Assembly: GCA_011947345.1 (NCBI GenBank)
Contig: JAAVTG010000554.1
Location: 1 to 64,000, forward strand
Reading direction: 5' to 3'
Source of the DNA: Phytophthora quininea
Lineage: Eukaryota; Oomycota; Peronosporomycetes; Peronosporales; Peronosporaceae
DNA length: 64,000 nt
Below, one piece after another: positions 49,153 through 60,536 of the stretch (the first letter of the stretch is position 1; every line of letters starts with the position of its first letter). A program made the translations under genes and the position numbers. The notes beneath the pieces are model-generated. The model had not been told where the DNA came from. It saw nothing but the letters and a program-made list of their open reading frames with translations, and ran no database searches.

Positions 49153-52100
49153 CTACAGATAAGACAGATTGATCGTATACTGCGGGTCTCGTTGATTGCG
49201 TTGGCGTGACACCTCAGTGAAGATGCGGTGGTTCAGCCACAACGATTCCAGGTAGCGATAGCGAGCCATGTCGAGGCGGAGAGGACGACCTCTTTGGAGT
49301 CCAATGTCCTCCTCACCGTGAGCATCGACGTACGGGCACGGGAAATAGGCAGCCATGCTTCCTCCCACCACTGCGATGCGGCATTGCTCGAGTAAAAGAA
49401 CGATACCAACACCACCGCCACACTCTGCAGCGTGGCGAGTGCACTCCCAACAGGTGGGCCATGAGGCATGAATGGTCGAGTGCAACAAGAGTCGCCACAG
49501 CACAAGTACTCACCGCAGATCAGACACAGACCTGGATCGCATGGAGCCTTATCACATCGTGTGCACTTTCCACCAGCCATCTCGCTGTAGAGTTCGTCGT
49601 ACTGGACCGGCAAGTCGATCAAATGGGGTACCGTGGGTACTTCGCGGAGAATAAACATACTCGCTACGTAAGCTTCGCTGCAGCCTTCAGTGTGCTCGCA
49701 CTTGTCCCCAACCTTGGAGCTGCCGAGATGTGTCTTGCTGACCATTCGGTCCATACACCATCGCCAAACCTGATCAAATGTAGCATCCGAACAGTTTGCG
49801 ATATCGACCACAGTCGGAATTGGCATGGTCAGAGTGGTGTCGGCCTTCTCGTCAACTAAACAACGCCAAAAGAGCTTCATACGACGGACGAAGCTCTCGT
49901 TTAATGGCAAGATTCGACTCAGCCGCGCAGCAATGTCAGTTGCAGTCGTGAGAGGCTTCAGCTTCTCAGATGGGTACGCCTTCGACATCCGCAACAAAAG
50001 TCGCAATGCAGCATACGCCTCGGATGCCTCTTCGCCATGACTCTCCATCGTGTTCAGCAATACTTCAGCAGGACTCAACGACGTCGCACGTCGAGACGGC
50101 ACAGAAGGGCTAATTGCACGACCACTTCGAGTGCGTCGAGGAGCCAACGCATTCGAGTTGGTCTCTGTAGCTGCGTCGCTCTTTTCTTCGTTCTCCTTGT
50201 CGCTGCAACCGAAAATTTGTCTTGGAACAGCGACGTTCCCTCGATTTTGGTCGGCTCGAAGAATTCGGTGTGAAGTCGTTGCAGCAGATCTGCTGCAGTA
50301 AACACAGGAATGAACCGCCAAATGGTGTCAAGCTCATCTGCAATAACGCTAGCCACCACGAAGGCCGTGAATGTATCCGCTACGAGAAGGCCCAGGATTG
50401 TGCCGCGCAGACAGGGGTCAATCGATCCAAGCACCTATATAACAAGTATCGTTAGCAGCAGACAAGCGAAAGGTACTAACAAGAGAAGTAGTGTGTACCT
50501 TGGTGAACTTGCGGTACTCTCGCTTGGTCTCGGTATTAATCGGACAGCAACGCTTCGCGGTCTCCCAGATCACTTTTGCGTCAGCGCTGTGTTCCAGTAG
50601 CGAGAATGTCCATCGACAGAACTTTGTGACGGCTACTAATGATTCCAGGTCCTTCTCCAGAGAAGGAGGGCAGCGATCTGCAAGCGGATTAAATGGCGCA
50701 GACCCTTCATGTTCACTGTCAGCGACAGTCAAGAAGGATGCCAGTGTAAACGCGCAGGAAGACCACAAGAAAGGAGCCCCTTTCTCCAAGCTACCATGAG
50801 GTTCCCAGAGCGTTTCCTCAAAGTAATCCCTCCATAAATCATGCTCAGTTCCGTTGTCATCATCTTCGAAAACGCCATCTCGCCCCAGCACAGAACGGTA
50901 CCAACCGGGCATAGCTAGCTGCTCGGCCACGATCCCATCCCAGACAGGAGCTTTCTCTTCCTGCTCTGTGGTCGCCACAGAACGCTTTTGCTCTGTTTTC
51001 TCAAGCGAAGCCCGAGGTTCGGACGTTGGGATCAGAAAGTTACTTAGCGTCTTGCATAGTGGGCACAAGAACTGGGTCATAGCTGAGTCCGGGTCGATCG
51101 CTTGAACACCATCAAACTCTTCACCACGCATTGCTTTGTCGTGCAAGGACGTGATATACCGTTCTAAACAATGAATATGAACAGCGTGCTGACAAGTACG
51201 GACATGGAGACCACAAGGAGTAAGATAAAGCTTGGCGCTTTCGTGAGAAGAAGACCGACCAAAGCCAGGTGGCATACGCTCTAAATGGAAACGCGCCGGG
51301 CCATCGTCATATCCATCGTCGTCGCTGTCATACATAGCCCCGCCACGCCCACGGCCAGTGATACCTCGTCCTTCACGAGCTCCTAGCCGACGAGGCCCAC
51401 CAAGATTAACAGCCCCGCGCATATCCATGGGGAAAAGCTGCTGATCCTCGCGGATATCTAAAACGCCTTCAAGGACTTCTAATTCCTCATCAGTTTGAAG
51501 AAGCTCGCCATCCAGCATCGGAATTCGTCCGTTCCCGAAGCGAATACGATCGCGACGGGGACGTCCGCCAGTCGGAGAACGAGGACTATTCTGCGCCGTA
51601 TTTTCGCGAGTGATTTGATCATCCAAGGGAGTATCCATGTACCATTCGGAGAACGGGTGGTGAACGCACGCAACGTCGGTGATGGAGAAGTCGCCGCGTC
51701 CGACATGCTGGAGCTGCCACCAGAGCACAACTCCATCTTCTCGATCACGTCTTTTACCTGGCTACGCACCTTTTTGCCTTCCGCGCTCAGTGCCTCGTGG
51801 GAGTTGGCCTAAAACCAGGGGCTAGAACGGTAGACTGGTGGACGTAGGCCGCCATTCCCATTTGACCTTGTACGGAGCTATCATGACAGAGAATGCAGTT
51901 ATAACACCGCTCGCTCTCCGCTTTTGGGCGCTTCTTCGATTCAGTTTCGGGGCTCTCCGTAGCTTTGCGCTTGCCTAATGAAACACCTTCGTCATTTTTC
52001 TCCTCTCCATCATCCAATCCTTCCGTGCTTTGATCAGCAAGCTCTACCATCGCCTGGAAAGCAGCTTGGCGCTTTGCCATAGCAGCCATGGCTCGTTTTC

Positions 52101-55100
52101 TTGCTTCCATCTTGCGCTGCTCTAATGTCATCGGCCCTGCAGCTTCGGAACAACTCGATGAAGAAGAAGGCGGAGTCGCTTTAGTCTTCGCTTCCTTGGC
52201 CTTCGCTTCGTCTGAGAGTTGTTTCAGCAATTTACTACATGCAGTTGACGCCAGGTTGGTCTTCCATAGAAGCCATTCGACTGTTCCAGTCTGTTCGCCG
52301 TCTAACAACGTTGCTGCTTGGTCAAGCAATTGCCTGAGCAGATGGATCGTCGATTTCTTCCCAGTAGCTGCGTTTGTTTTGCACAGACGTTTAAAGAAGT
52401 CTTCATCGGAAGTTTGTGCTGCCGTATGAACACCATGCACCAGCAAGTGTAAACTAGTCGAAATAACAGCATCAGAGACGCTGCTTTCCGAGCCAAATGT
52501 AGATGATGAAGGGTGAGCTGAGGAGATCACTCTCCACAAAATCAAGTGCACCATTGCCACAGTGCTCTCACATGTCAGAATCGTTTGCACTGGTCGGAGA
52601 AAAGCGACAGGAGGACGCGCAGCCTTCAGCGGCTCCTTCGGAACCGAGTCAGTGGAATCTTTGCTTTTCTGACGGGAAGCGTTTCGATAGTTTGTCCATC
52701 GATCGCGAGCCATCTCATGTGCTTCACGGTTTAGATGCAGGAAGTACGGGTTGTAATTCTCGAGAAGACCCTTTTTCAATTCATACCGACCAGGTTCCAG
52801 TCCCGACGGTGGCACGAACTCCGCTACCTTGGCCAAAACACTTTCAAGCCGCGCAGTCGTGATATCATCTTGGCCTGACGGCAAAATCGCAAGGTCGAAC
52901 AGTCTGCTAAACGACTGTGACTTGGCGCAAAGTTGTTGCAGCATTTCTTCTGTGAGGAAATCGTTCTCGTATGCGACGCCAGTAGAACTTGGGAGACTTG
53001 TACCTAGAATGATCACAAGGCGTAGAAACTCCTCCAACAGCTGAAGACGCTGCTGCTCGTCAATTCCTTGTTCCAGTACGGCATATCCGAACTTCTGCGC
53101 CAGTTCATCAGCACCATCGTGTTCCCCATTTTTACTAGCAGGTAGAACGAAAAACCCGCCGAGCTGGAATCGATCAACCATGCGCGCTAGCACGTCGTCC
53201 GGACCCAGCATTAAGATCCCAAGCTGAAGCATCAACATGTCTGCGTCGCGGTAGTGGATGCAGTATGGTAGAGCTGAGTAATTGTACAACTGAGCCAGCA
53301 TGTTCTCATCGCCATTTCGACGCCAGAGGTTTGAGTGGATTTGCGATGCCATCACAAGGCAGCGTAGGGGCATCTCTACAAGTTCCCACCGCGTGTCAGT
53401 CGGCAAACCATCAAATCCAAACACACCCAAAAGACCGTCCGACAGAATCGAGTTTCCTAAGCCCGACTGGCTCACGCAAATGTGCCGCACAGCCGCGATC
53501 AAAAAGCGGTGTAAAGGGATGTGGAGAGACGTCGGCTGGGCCGCCACATTGAAGTCGTACGTCAAAATTGACTTCTCTCGCGCACCTCGCCGACCACCAG
53601 TTACGAGCTTTGACACTGGCACCAGCGTTTTAGTTGTCATCTTTTCGTTGAGGCAGGCAGAAGATGCTACCGTTGCATCAATAATTGGACGGAAAACGTC
53701 CGCCACTTTCAGCCCTGCCGATTCCAGTTGTGCCGGATTAAATCCGTTGCAAGAAATCGCAAACACCGAATGAACACGAATACCCAGATTAAACATTGAC
53801 AGCCAGCTGTCGGACTCGTATTCCACGTGATTTTGGTGAATACCTCGACGTACTTGCGGGTCGCCACCCTGTGAATACGATGCATACCACAAGTAGTTAG
53901 CCTTTAAATGCAAGCAGCTAATAATTAATATATCCTCTCACCTGAAGAACGTTCAGACACGACAGCCATATCTTTAAGTTGTCTTCGTTGCACACGAGTT
54001 CGCTGGAAAGCGTGCCAATATTGAACACATACTCGAGGTTCTCCACACAATGCTGCACGAAGGTGAATAGAAAGCATCAAAAGCATGGTCAACTCTACGA
54101 AAGGATACAAATGAAAAGGCCAATGAACTCACCTTGTACTTCTGGCTGCTCAGTGCAGGATGCTCAGCATTCAGAGATCCACCCTTGTCATTCAGCGCAG
54201 ACTGAAAGACCGTATTCATAGCGCTGAGTAGCTCGTGCACCAGTTCTGGTCGTCCAGTGTGCCTAGCGGCTTCCTTTTTCGTGTAGCCTTGTACCAAATG
54301 AGGTACAGTCAAGAACTGCACGGCGAAATCGAAGATCGATTCACTTGAGTTGCCTAGGCCGCGCAGGAACATGCTTGTCATCGAAGCATATGACTTCAAA
54401 TACGCATCCAGCATTCCAGATCGGAATTGAATGTCCAGCAAGTGCTCGCGGAGGAGCGAATGCGAACACTCTACAGCCTTTTTCCGAAGCGTACAGTCGT
54501 ATCGCATCAATAGAGCCAAAGCTGAATTCGTCGGCTGTGCTTCATGCGGGTGGGTTTGCTGGGACGTAAAGTACTTATGCACCACTGCCTCAAAGCCTTT
54601 CCGAACACTCTCGTGGCGGCGGTAGGCGCTACTCAGCGAAACAGCCTTGATAAACTCCTCAATAAATATGTTTTTGCAGCTCACATGGTTTCCTTCGGCC
54701 GTGAATGCTGCTGACGTCACTGCATTTGTGTTGGACCGACTAGCAGTTTCTTCTCGAAAATCAAAACGCTTTCGTTGGGTTGTTTCTTGCTCACAAGCCC
54801 ACGTGAAGGCATCCTTGTCGCCTCCAGTCAACGCCGTAAGCACTTCCAAAGCGTTATTGTGTAGTCGGATGTTGTGATCTTTCACGAAATCGCGGACCGT
54901 CTTCCCCTTGACATGCTGCGTGACACAAGAGAAACCCATTGAGAGCAGGAGATCGCTGCTTCCGAAGTGACTCGGACACCAGCTCGCTCAGACCGTCCGA
55001 CGTGGTGCTCACAAATTGTAGCCATTCTAGCAATGGAGGCAAACCTTCCATCTGCTTCTCCCACCATACCGGCGCCACTGAGATATTTAGCGAGCGCCGC

Positions 55101-56199
55101 AACAAGTTCCCAGCCACTGACACGCATTGCATGAGCGGTCTCTTCGCGATTGTGGCGTCGCCTTGGCTGTCCACTTGGTTAACCACCGATCGTGCATCTA
55201 TCTTCGGTAGTTCCAGCTCGACAAAGAGATGATTAATCACTTCGTTGAGCGAGTGGATGTCATCATTGTGCAGACGAATTCCAAAGAGTACTCCACTGTC
55301 TGCATCCTCACCTGATCCAGCAGAGTCGTTTTTTCTTCTCTATTTTGCGCCTCCAGTCTCCCGCCAGGTCCATTACTTCTGAAACACGACGGCGGTCGCG
55401 AAGATCTCGTTGCTGTCGTGCTGGGACTATTTCTAGCGTTGGCAGTGTCCGCAGAAGCGTCAGCGAGATCCACATCCCGATGACTGGGCAGACACTGGGT
55501 CGGGATGTCTTTCGTGAAGAGTTCAAACGCTTCTGCCAGCTCAAAGCCATAGTCCACCCCTAGCATCACTTGGTAGACATGTTCCACCACCGCATCGATC
55601 ACCATTGGCGCCATAACGTCAATATGTTTGGGCAGCTTGTGTTTCTTCTTTGCTCCATCCATCTCCGCTCCTTGGTGTTTCCTACAGAAGCCGCTCTTCT
55701 TCCAAGCATGGAGGTCTCCACAATCACAGGAGCTTCCTGCTGTAGTGCGCTGGAAATACACGTCGTGGCCGGCGTGTTCGCTCTTGGTAAAGCAGTCCTT
55801 GCACATGACGCAAGTGGTGTCCAGTTGACAGTTGCGACAGCTGTAGGCCACCTCGTCGGCCGAGAAGATGGCGCCGCAGACTCGCTTGCGAGCGTTCCTC
55901 GGCAGTTTGTGCAGGATCTGGGTGGGCGGCTGAGTGCGCTCCTTGCCAGTACCGCAGAGTGCCGTCAGCAGCGCGTTGCAGGTCTTCGCCACGTCTTGGA
56001 CCGCGTCTCCCTGGGCCAGCGCGCTCTGCAGCGCAAAGCGGACGAGCGTCAGGAACTCTTGCTCCGGGACCTGGCTGGGCGGCTGAGCGCGCACTGAAGC
56101 CGCGTCCTGGCCCTTGGCGGCCACCTTGGCGCTCTTGGACGCCTGCTTGGACTTGGGCGTGGCCCTGGCCTTGGTCTTCTTGCCGCGGATCGCCACCAT
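49153..56199 (-). CDS. UBR1: UBR1/UBR2-type N-recognin E3 ubiquitin ligase
   Basis: Recognises destabilising N-termini and ubiquitinates substrates in the N-degron pathway. Start MVAIRGKKTKARATPKSKQA. The UBR box (about 55885-55680) has CGAIFSADEVAYSC, CQLDTTCVMCKDCF, HAGHDVYFQ, SSCDCGDLHAWKKSGFC and RKH. A long helical middle follows, then a RING with CYNCILCHDSSVQG (about 51900), TCQHAVHIHCLERY (about 51180) and FLCPLCKTLSNFLIP (about 51050). The C-terminal UBR-specific region has LIDLPVQYDELYSEMAGGKC, TRCDKAPCDPGLCLICGEYL, ECTRHAAECGGGVGIVLLL and a final GLQRGRPLRLDMARYRYLES. About 2,250 residues after splicing (one intron lies near 53920-54130). Missing bases are inferred at 49446-49448, 50212-50215, near 51735, 51806 and around 54950-55260. 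The RING loop carries an insertion with RGRGG and acidic tracts. Confidence 0.92.
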
Positions 56200-56313
56200 C
56201 GTCAGTTAGCGAGTGACTACTCGCCTTCTTTCTGCGGAATATTGACCAATGCACAAAACGCATAAAACCTTGTCAAAACGATAGTGGTGATCCTGAAGGG
56301 CTACACAGCGAAA
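56200..56313. promoter_or_regulatory. 114-bp divergent promoter, UBR1-like / unknown gene
   Basis: The starts at 56199 (minus) and 56314 (plus) leave 114 bases for two promoters. Confidence 0.45.
56239..56254 (-). promoter_or_regulatory. Initiator/FPR-like element upstream of the UBR1-like gene
   Basis: On the minus strand, GTGCATTGGTCAATAT matches most positions of the 16-nt oomycete core promoter described for Phytophthora genes (GCTCATT...CAWTTT), about 40 bases upstream of the ATG. The CATT and CAAT cores and their spacing agree; some flanking positions do not. Confidence 0.35.
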
Positions 56314-57325
56314 ATGATGCTGCGTATTCGCGGTGTCGGTAAGGATAGAGAACTGTTGCTTCGGGTTAAATGGCAGGATAGAGGAGGCAAAGAAGTCGTA
56401 TTGTTGGAGAAGCGACTGCAATTTAGCGGTGGCGGTGGGAAACAGCGCAAGGTGCAATTGAAGGGACAGACGCAAGGCGACGCCAGCTTTGAACTGTGGG
56501 CGAACAGCTCCACGGGCTTCCTGAAGTTTGTCAAGGGGTGGAGTGTGGACTTACAGCAGTGGATAGGGTCTGGGGAAATCAGCGGTGGTTTGCTGTTGAT
56601 GGTTCGAGTGATAAGAAGCCTGGCTACGTGGAGAGTGCAGCGGAACTCGAAGACTCCGCCGCCTATGTGTGCATTAGTATTGCTGGCGATCAAGACAAGA
56701 AGTCGGTCAAAGCAGAAGAGCGTGTCAATGACGTGCCAGGCTTTCGTTTCGTTCTTCCGCATCGCGAAGTTAGTAGCAGTAGCAAGTTTCGCGATGCTCG
56801 TGTTGGCGAGATCCTTCATCAGGTAAGTTTTTTTCTCGGATGGTCTCAAATATCTAAGTTCGAATCGACTACATACAGCGCCGCACAGATATCCTTTGTG
56901 ACTTACTACCTGTGGCGCTATGCGGAACTACACGGCGCCAATATCACGCTGTCTCAAGCAAAACCAAGTCTGGCGACGATGGTATCGCCAAATCGCTCGT
57001 TCTGCTACAGCTTTCCTGTCAATATGCCAACTATTGCGTCAGTCGAGTCGATCGGCATTCCAGGTGCGCTATCAATCTCTTCTGCTTTACGAAAGACTGA
57101 ACGCGTTCGTTCAAATGCAGCAAGCTCGACAGACGATCTCGCACGTACTCGACCATGGCCAGTCGTATCAGTCAACGCCAGCGAATTTTGAAAGAACAGA
57201 AGACGAGCCTCCAGCGTGAATCTGAAATGCTGAGCTCTTCCATCGACAAAATGCGTATGCTTCTCCAAGAGATTGACCCAGAAGCGCTAGCTAAACTGCA
57301 GGACCACAGCGTCCAGATTTCATAA
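56314..57325 (+). CDS. Unknown protein with beta-rich N-terminus and coiled-coil C-terminus
   Basis: Not recognised. Starts MMLRIRGVGKDRELLLRVKW with alternating strands (KEVVLLEKRLQFSG, QRKVQLKGQTQGDASFELWA). The frame then needs one more G at 56572-56575 to continue as NQRWFAVDGSSDKKPGYVES and PGFRFVLPHREVSSSSKFRD. An intron starts GTAAGT at about 56822. After it the frame is uncertain; short stretches such as AFQVRYQSLLLYERLNAFVQ look coding. The last exon is a clear helix, RISQRQRILKEQKTSLQRES and MLSSSIDKMRMLLQEIDPEA, ending with TAA. A beta head plus a coiled coil recalls XRCC4/SAS-6-like architecture, but there is no sequence signature and this is only a shape comparison. Its stop is 36 bases from that of the next, convergent gene. 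Confidence 0.55.
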
Positions 57326-57361
57326 GAAAGGGTATAATTTGAACAGTAAGTACATTTCTCT

Positions 57362-58533
57362 CTACTTGGATTTTGGAGCAGTTTTCCCAGTACGTCGTTG
57401 CAGCCGCTCCTCTCGAATCCGCCGTACTCGTTCGCGCTTCTCCTCCATTTCTTTTGATGAGCTCGGTCTAGTTGTCGCTTCAAATCCTCGCGCTGCTTGT
57501 GCGCAGACTCGCGGATATGAAGTTGGCGCTTCTTCCTATCTTCTTTCAGTTTCTGTGCAGCCTCCTTCCTCATTTCGTAAGTGGGCGTCTTGGCCACGTG
57601 TTTAGCTCCACCCGATCGATCCGGAGTTCTCGACGCCGGTGACCATCCGCTCTTGTCTGGACTAGCGGCGATGCTGCTGGGTGTGGAGCTTAAAGAAATA
57701 ATTGGCGGTGGCGGGAAATGTCCGTGCCGAGATTGAGCTGGCGTGCGAGGCCTCAACTGCGGTGTACTTGCGCCACTTTGAGAGCGCGAAAGCGGTGGTG
57801 ATGGAGAAGGTGTGCCGCTCGATTCTTCATCAATCTCTGGTACAGGCGCGAGCTCAGAGAATAGGTTTTCAGACGAACGCACGCGAGGCATCCGTTGTTT
57901 CTGCTTCTCCTCGCGCAGCTCTGCTGCTTCTGCTTGCAGTGCTTGCACCTTTGTTGCCTTGCCTTCTCACCTGTTCCTGCATTCTCTTGCTTCTCCTCTT
58001 CATGCTCCTGTTCTTGATTTCCCTGTTCCTGTTCAGGCTCGGGTCGATCCACTGGTACGTCCTGCGGCTCCTTCATTTCCACGTTCTTCGCAGCAGTGTC
58101 ACCACTCCCACTGTCTTGCCCTGCACTAGGTGCGTCTGTTTCTTCTTCCTCCTTCATTTCTTCACCACTGTCCTGCTTTTCTTGGAGCAGCATCTACACA
58201 GCCACCAATTGTCTATCAAACCTCTGGATACCTGCTCCCCATTGAACTCCAAGAGCCCCCACCTCGTCAGCAACTCGGTGCAATTTCTCGGCCACCTCTT
58301 CAGGCAGGAAAATATACTCTCCGTCGCTCTGCATGCTGCTGTAGGCCTCGAGGATCAAATCCTGCAGGTGCTCTACCATCTCGTCGGTCTCTTCGTCGTC
58401 GCTCGGTAACGGGGTCACTTCGACGCTCTCGGGCGCCGCCGGTGCTTCGACCGACTGCGCATCCCTTGTTCTGCTTCACTCGAAGACGTCTGTGGCACGG
58501 GACAGCTCCATCGCCGCTGTCCAGCGGCGTCAT
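57362..58533 (-). CDS. Acidic, Pro/Ser-rich coiled-coil protein, unknown
   Basis: Not recognised. Probable start MTPLDSGDGA at 58533. After frame changes within the first 100 bases it reads EVTPLPSDDEETDEMVEHLQ and FLPEEVAEKLHRVADE. A probable 69-bp intron (GTGGGG to TGTAG, ending at 58194) leads to MLLQEKQDSGEEMKEEEETD, a Glu/Gln-rich acidic tract. A Pro/Ser-rich part follows (SGTPSPSPPLSRSQSGASTP, PQLRPRTPAQSRHGHFPPPP). The C-terminus is a basic helix, EMRKEAAQKLKEDRKKRQLH, ending EERLQRRTGKTAPKSK once a base is restored at 57452-57455. A cytoskeletal or scaffold role would fit but is not shown. Confidence 0.55.
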
Positions 58534-58631
58534 GGCAGGAAATTAGCTAACTGAACGCCGTATGGCACACGTCCACTTTCTATACAAACCTCAAGTGAAT
58601 TTTATCGATCTATTGAAATGGCTACATGCGA

Positions 58632-60424
58632 TCACATGGCATGCTGAGCCTCCATCTTGGCAATTTGTCTGCGTTCGACCTCTGCGTCTTCGTCTTCGTC
58701 AATGCGCGTTGCAGTTGTCAAGCGTTGTGTGTACCCTCCGAATACTGGCTGCATGTATGTGGTGTCGAACGCTTGCCAGTTGCGGAAGAACGCACCAGTC
58801 AGAGACTCGCCGCGAGGTCGATCCGCAGCACGACGCACAGGAGAAGCGAGGTTCGCTTCGTCGTCTTCTTCGTCGCTCATGACGTCGTGAATTGCGGGCG
58901 AGGAGTGAACACTGGAACTTCGTTGCCCTCTGCATCGCGGTTGACGGTAGTTTCCTCCGGGAAGGCCAACGAGCCATGGACTTCTTCACCGTCGCGAACG
59001 GCGTGGCGTGTGCTGCGTTGCACCAACTGCGAGACTTCGTCCGACTCAGACATAGTCCCGGACATCCTCTCGCCGTCTGACTGCGTGCTAACATGACTGT
59101 GCTCCTTGTATTTACCAGTGAGTCGTAAGCTTGACAAGAAGGGTCCCATCAAACCTCCCACTCCGATCGTTGTGATCAGGATGACCATAAGCGTCGTGGA
59201 CTCGATTAATCGACGGTGAGATGCTCCGTGAAGCCCGACATAGGACCAGTTCTTGGCCAGAGCAAACGCCATGGAGCCACGGAGACCAGCAAACCAAATG
59301 ACGCTCATATACTTGACGGGAATTCGGTTGGAAGGAGAGCGCAGGCAGTTGCACATGCTGAGCAACGGGAAGATGTTGAGGAACCTCCCCACAAGACACG
59401 CCAGAAGCGTAAAACCGATGAAATGCCAGTCGATATCGTCAACTCGAAGTGAAGCGCCCGCATTCTCCTCCGCATGACCAGCAAAGATCATGATCACAGA
59501 CGTTCCCATAAATACATACACAATGTTCTCACACACGAACGCCAGCGTGTGCAGCAAGTGTGTGAAGGCGTGCTGCGCCTCTCGTGACAGTGTGTTAAAA
59601 TGATAGTGCGCCGTCATGGTACCCGAGAAGAATAGAGCCACAATGCCACTGAGTTTTAGACTGTCCGCCACAAAGTACGTCAGCAGACTAAAAATCAAGC
59701 ACAACGAGATCTCATAGCTCGGGTAATAACGCAATGTCGCGAAGAATTGTCGCTTGAGTAGGAACGCGCCTCCCAGGGTGATAAAGGCGCTGATCAGCAA
59801 AGATCCGATGAACATGCCTCCAGTGTTGAAGGCCACATGCATCACCTGCTTCCACGTTAAATCGATATCAGCGTCCCATATCTTCAGCGTCTGGTAGAGT
59901 GCAATGGCCACAGCGTCGTTCATCACGCTCTCTCCAAAGACCAAGTTGAACAGCAGAGGTGGGGCGTTGAGCTTATCGAAGCAGCTGAGCGTCGCCACAG
60001 TGTCCACGGCACTGATCAGCGTGCCGAACAGGAAGGTCTCGACCCACGACAGTTTGGTGACCATGCCGGCCTGGCCCGCGAGATACAGCACGCCTCCCGT
60101 GGTGGTGGTAGCGATGACGGTGCCCACCACGGCCGTGCTCATGATGGCTGGGAAGTTCCTGAAGAACACTTGGCTCTTGACCGAAAAGCCTCCTTCGTAT
60201 ATGATAGGCGGCAGCAGTACATTGAAGAAGAGGCTGTTGTCCAGGTTTAAGTGGGTGTGCAGCGCCGCGTGTTTGCCGCCCATGATCATGAAGAGCCCCA
60301 CGAAGAGCCCAAACATGAGCGCAAAGCTGCTCTGCGACACCAGCATACACGAGTACCGGCCCAGCATGTACGAGGCCATCACTAGCACGAACAGCATGAG
60401 CAGCAGCAGCACCGCGTCCTCCAT
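58632..60424 (-). CDS. CPA1 Na+(K+)/H+ exchanger, copy 1
   Basis: Multi-pass cation/proton exchanger, closest in motifs to endomembrane NHE/plant NHX proteins. Start MEDAVLLLLMLFVLVMASYM; about 11-12 hydrophobic segments. Landmarks: FFNVLLPPIIYEGGFSVKSQ, LISAVDTVATLSCF (usual box SAVDPVAVL, here Pro replaced by Thr), FGESVMNDAVAIALYQ with the ion-binding Asp of the ND pair, KLSGIVALFFSGTMTAHY, VYVFMGTSVIMI, and GLRGSMAFALAKNW with the conserved Arg. The frame stops at 58877, but the next frame (58632-58880) encodes FFRNWQAFDTTYMQPVFGG, which matches the tail of copy 2. The two parts therefore probably belong together and one base is missing near 58880. It is a tandem copy, 112 bases from copy 2. 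Confidence 0.93.
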
Positions 60425-60536
60425 CTTGGTCTCCCTGGCTTTCTTGACTATGGCGACAAGCGAATTTTGTCCAATCGAAAGGGGACTCAGTTTTAATCAC
60501 AACTTTGACTCATGTCAACGGTAGAAATTGAAATGG

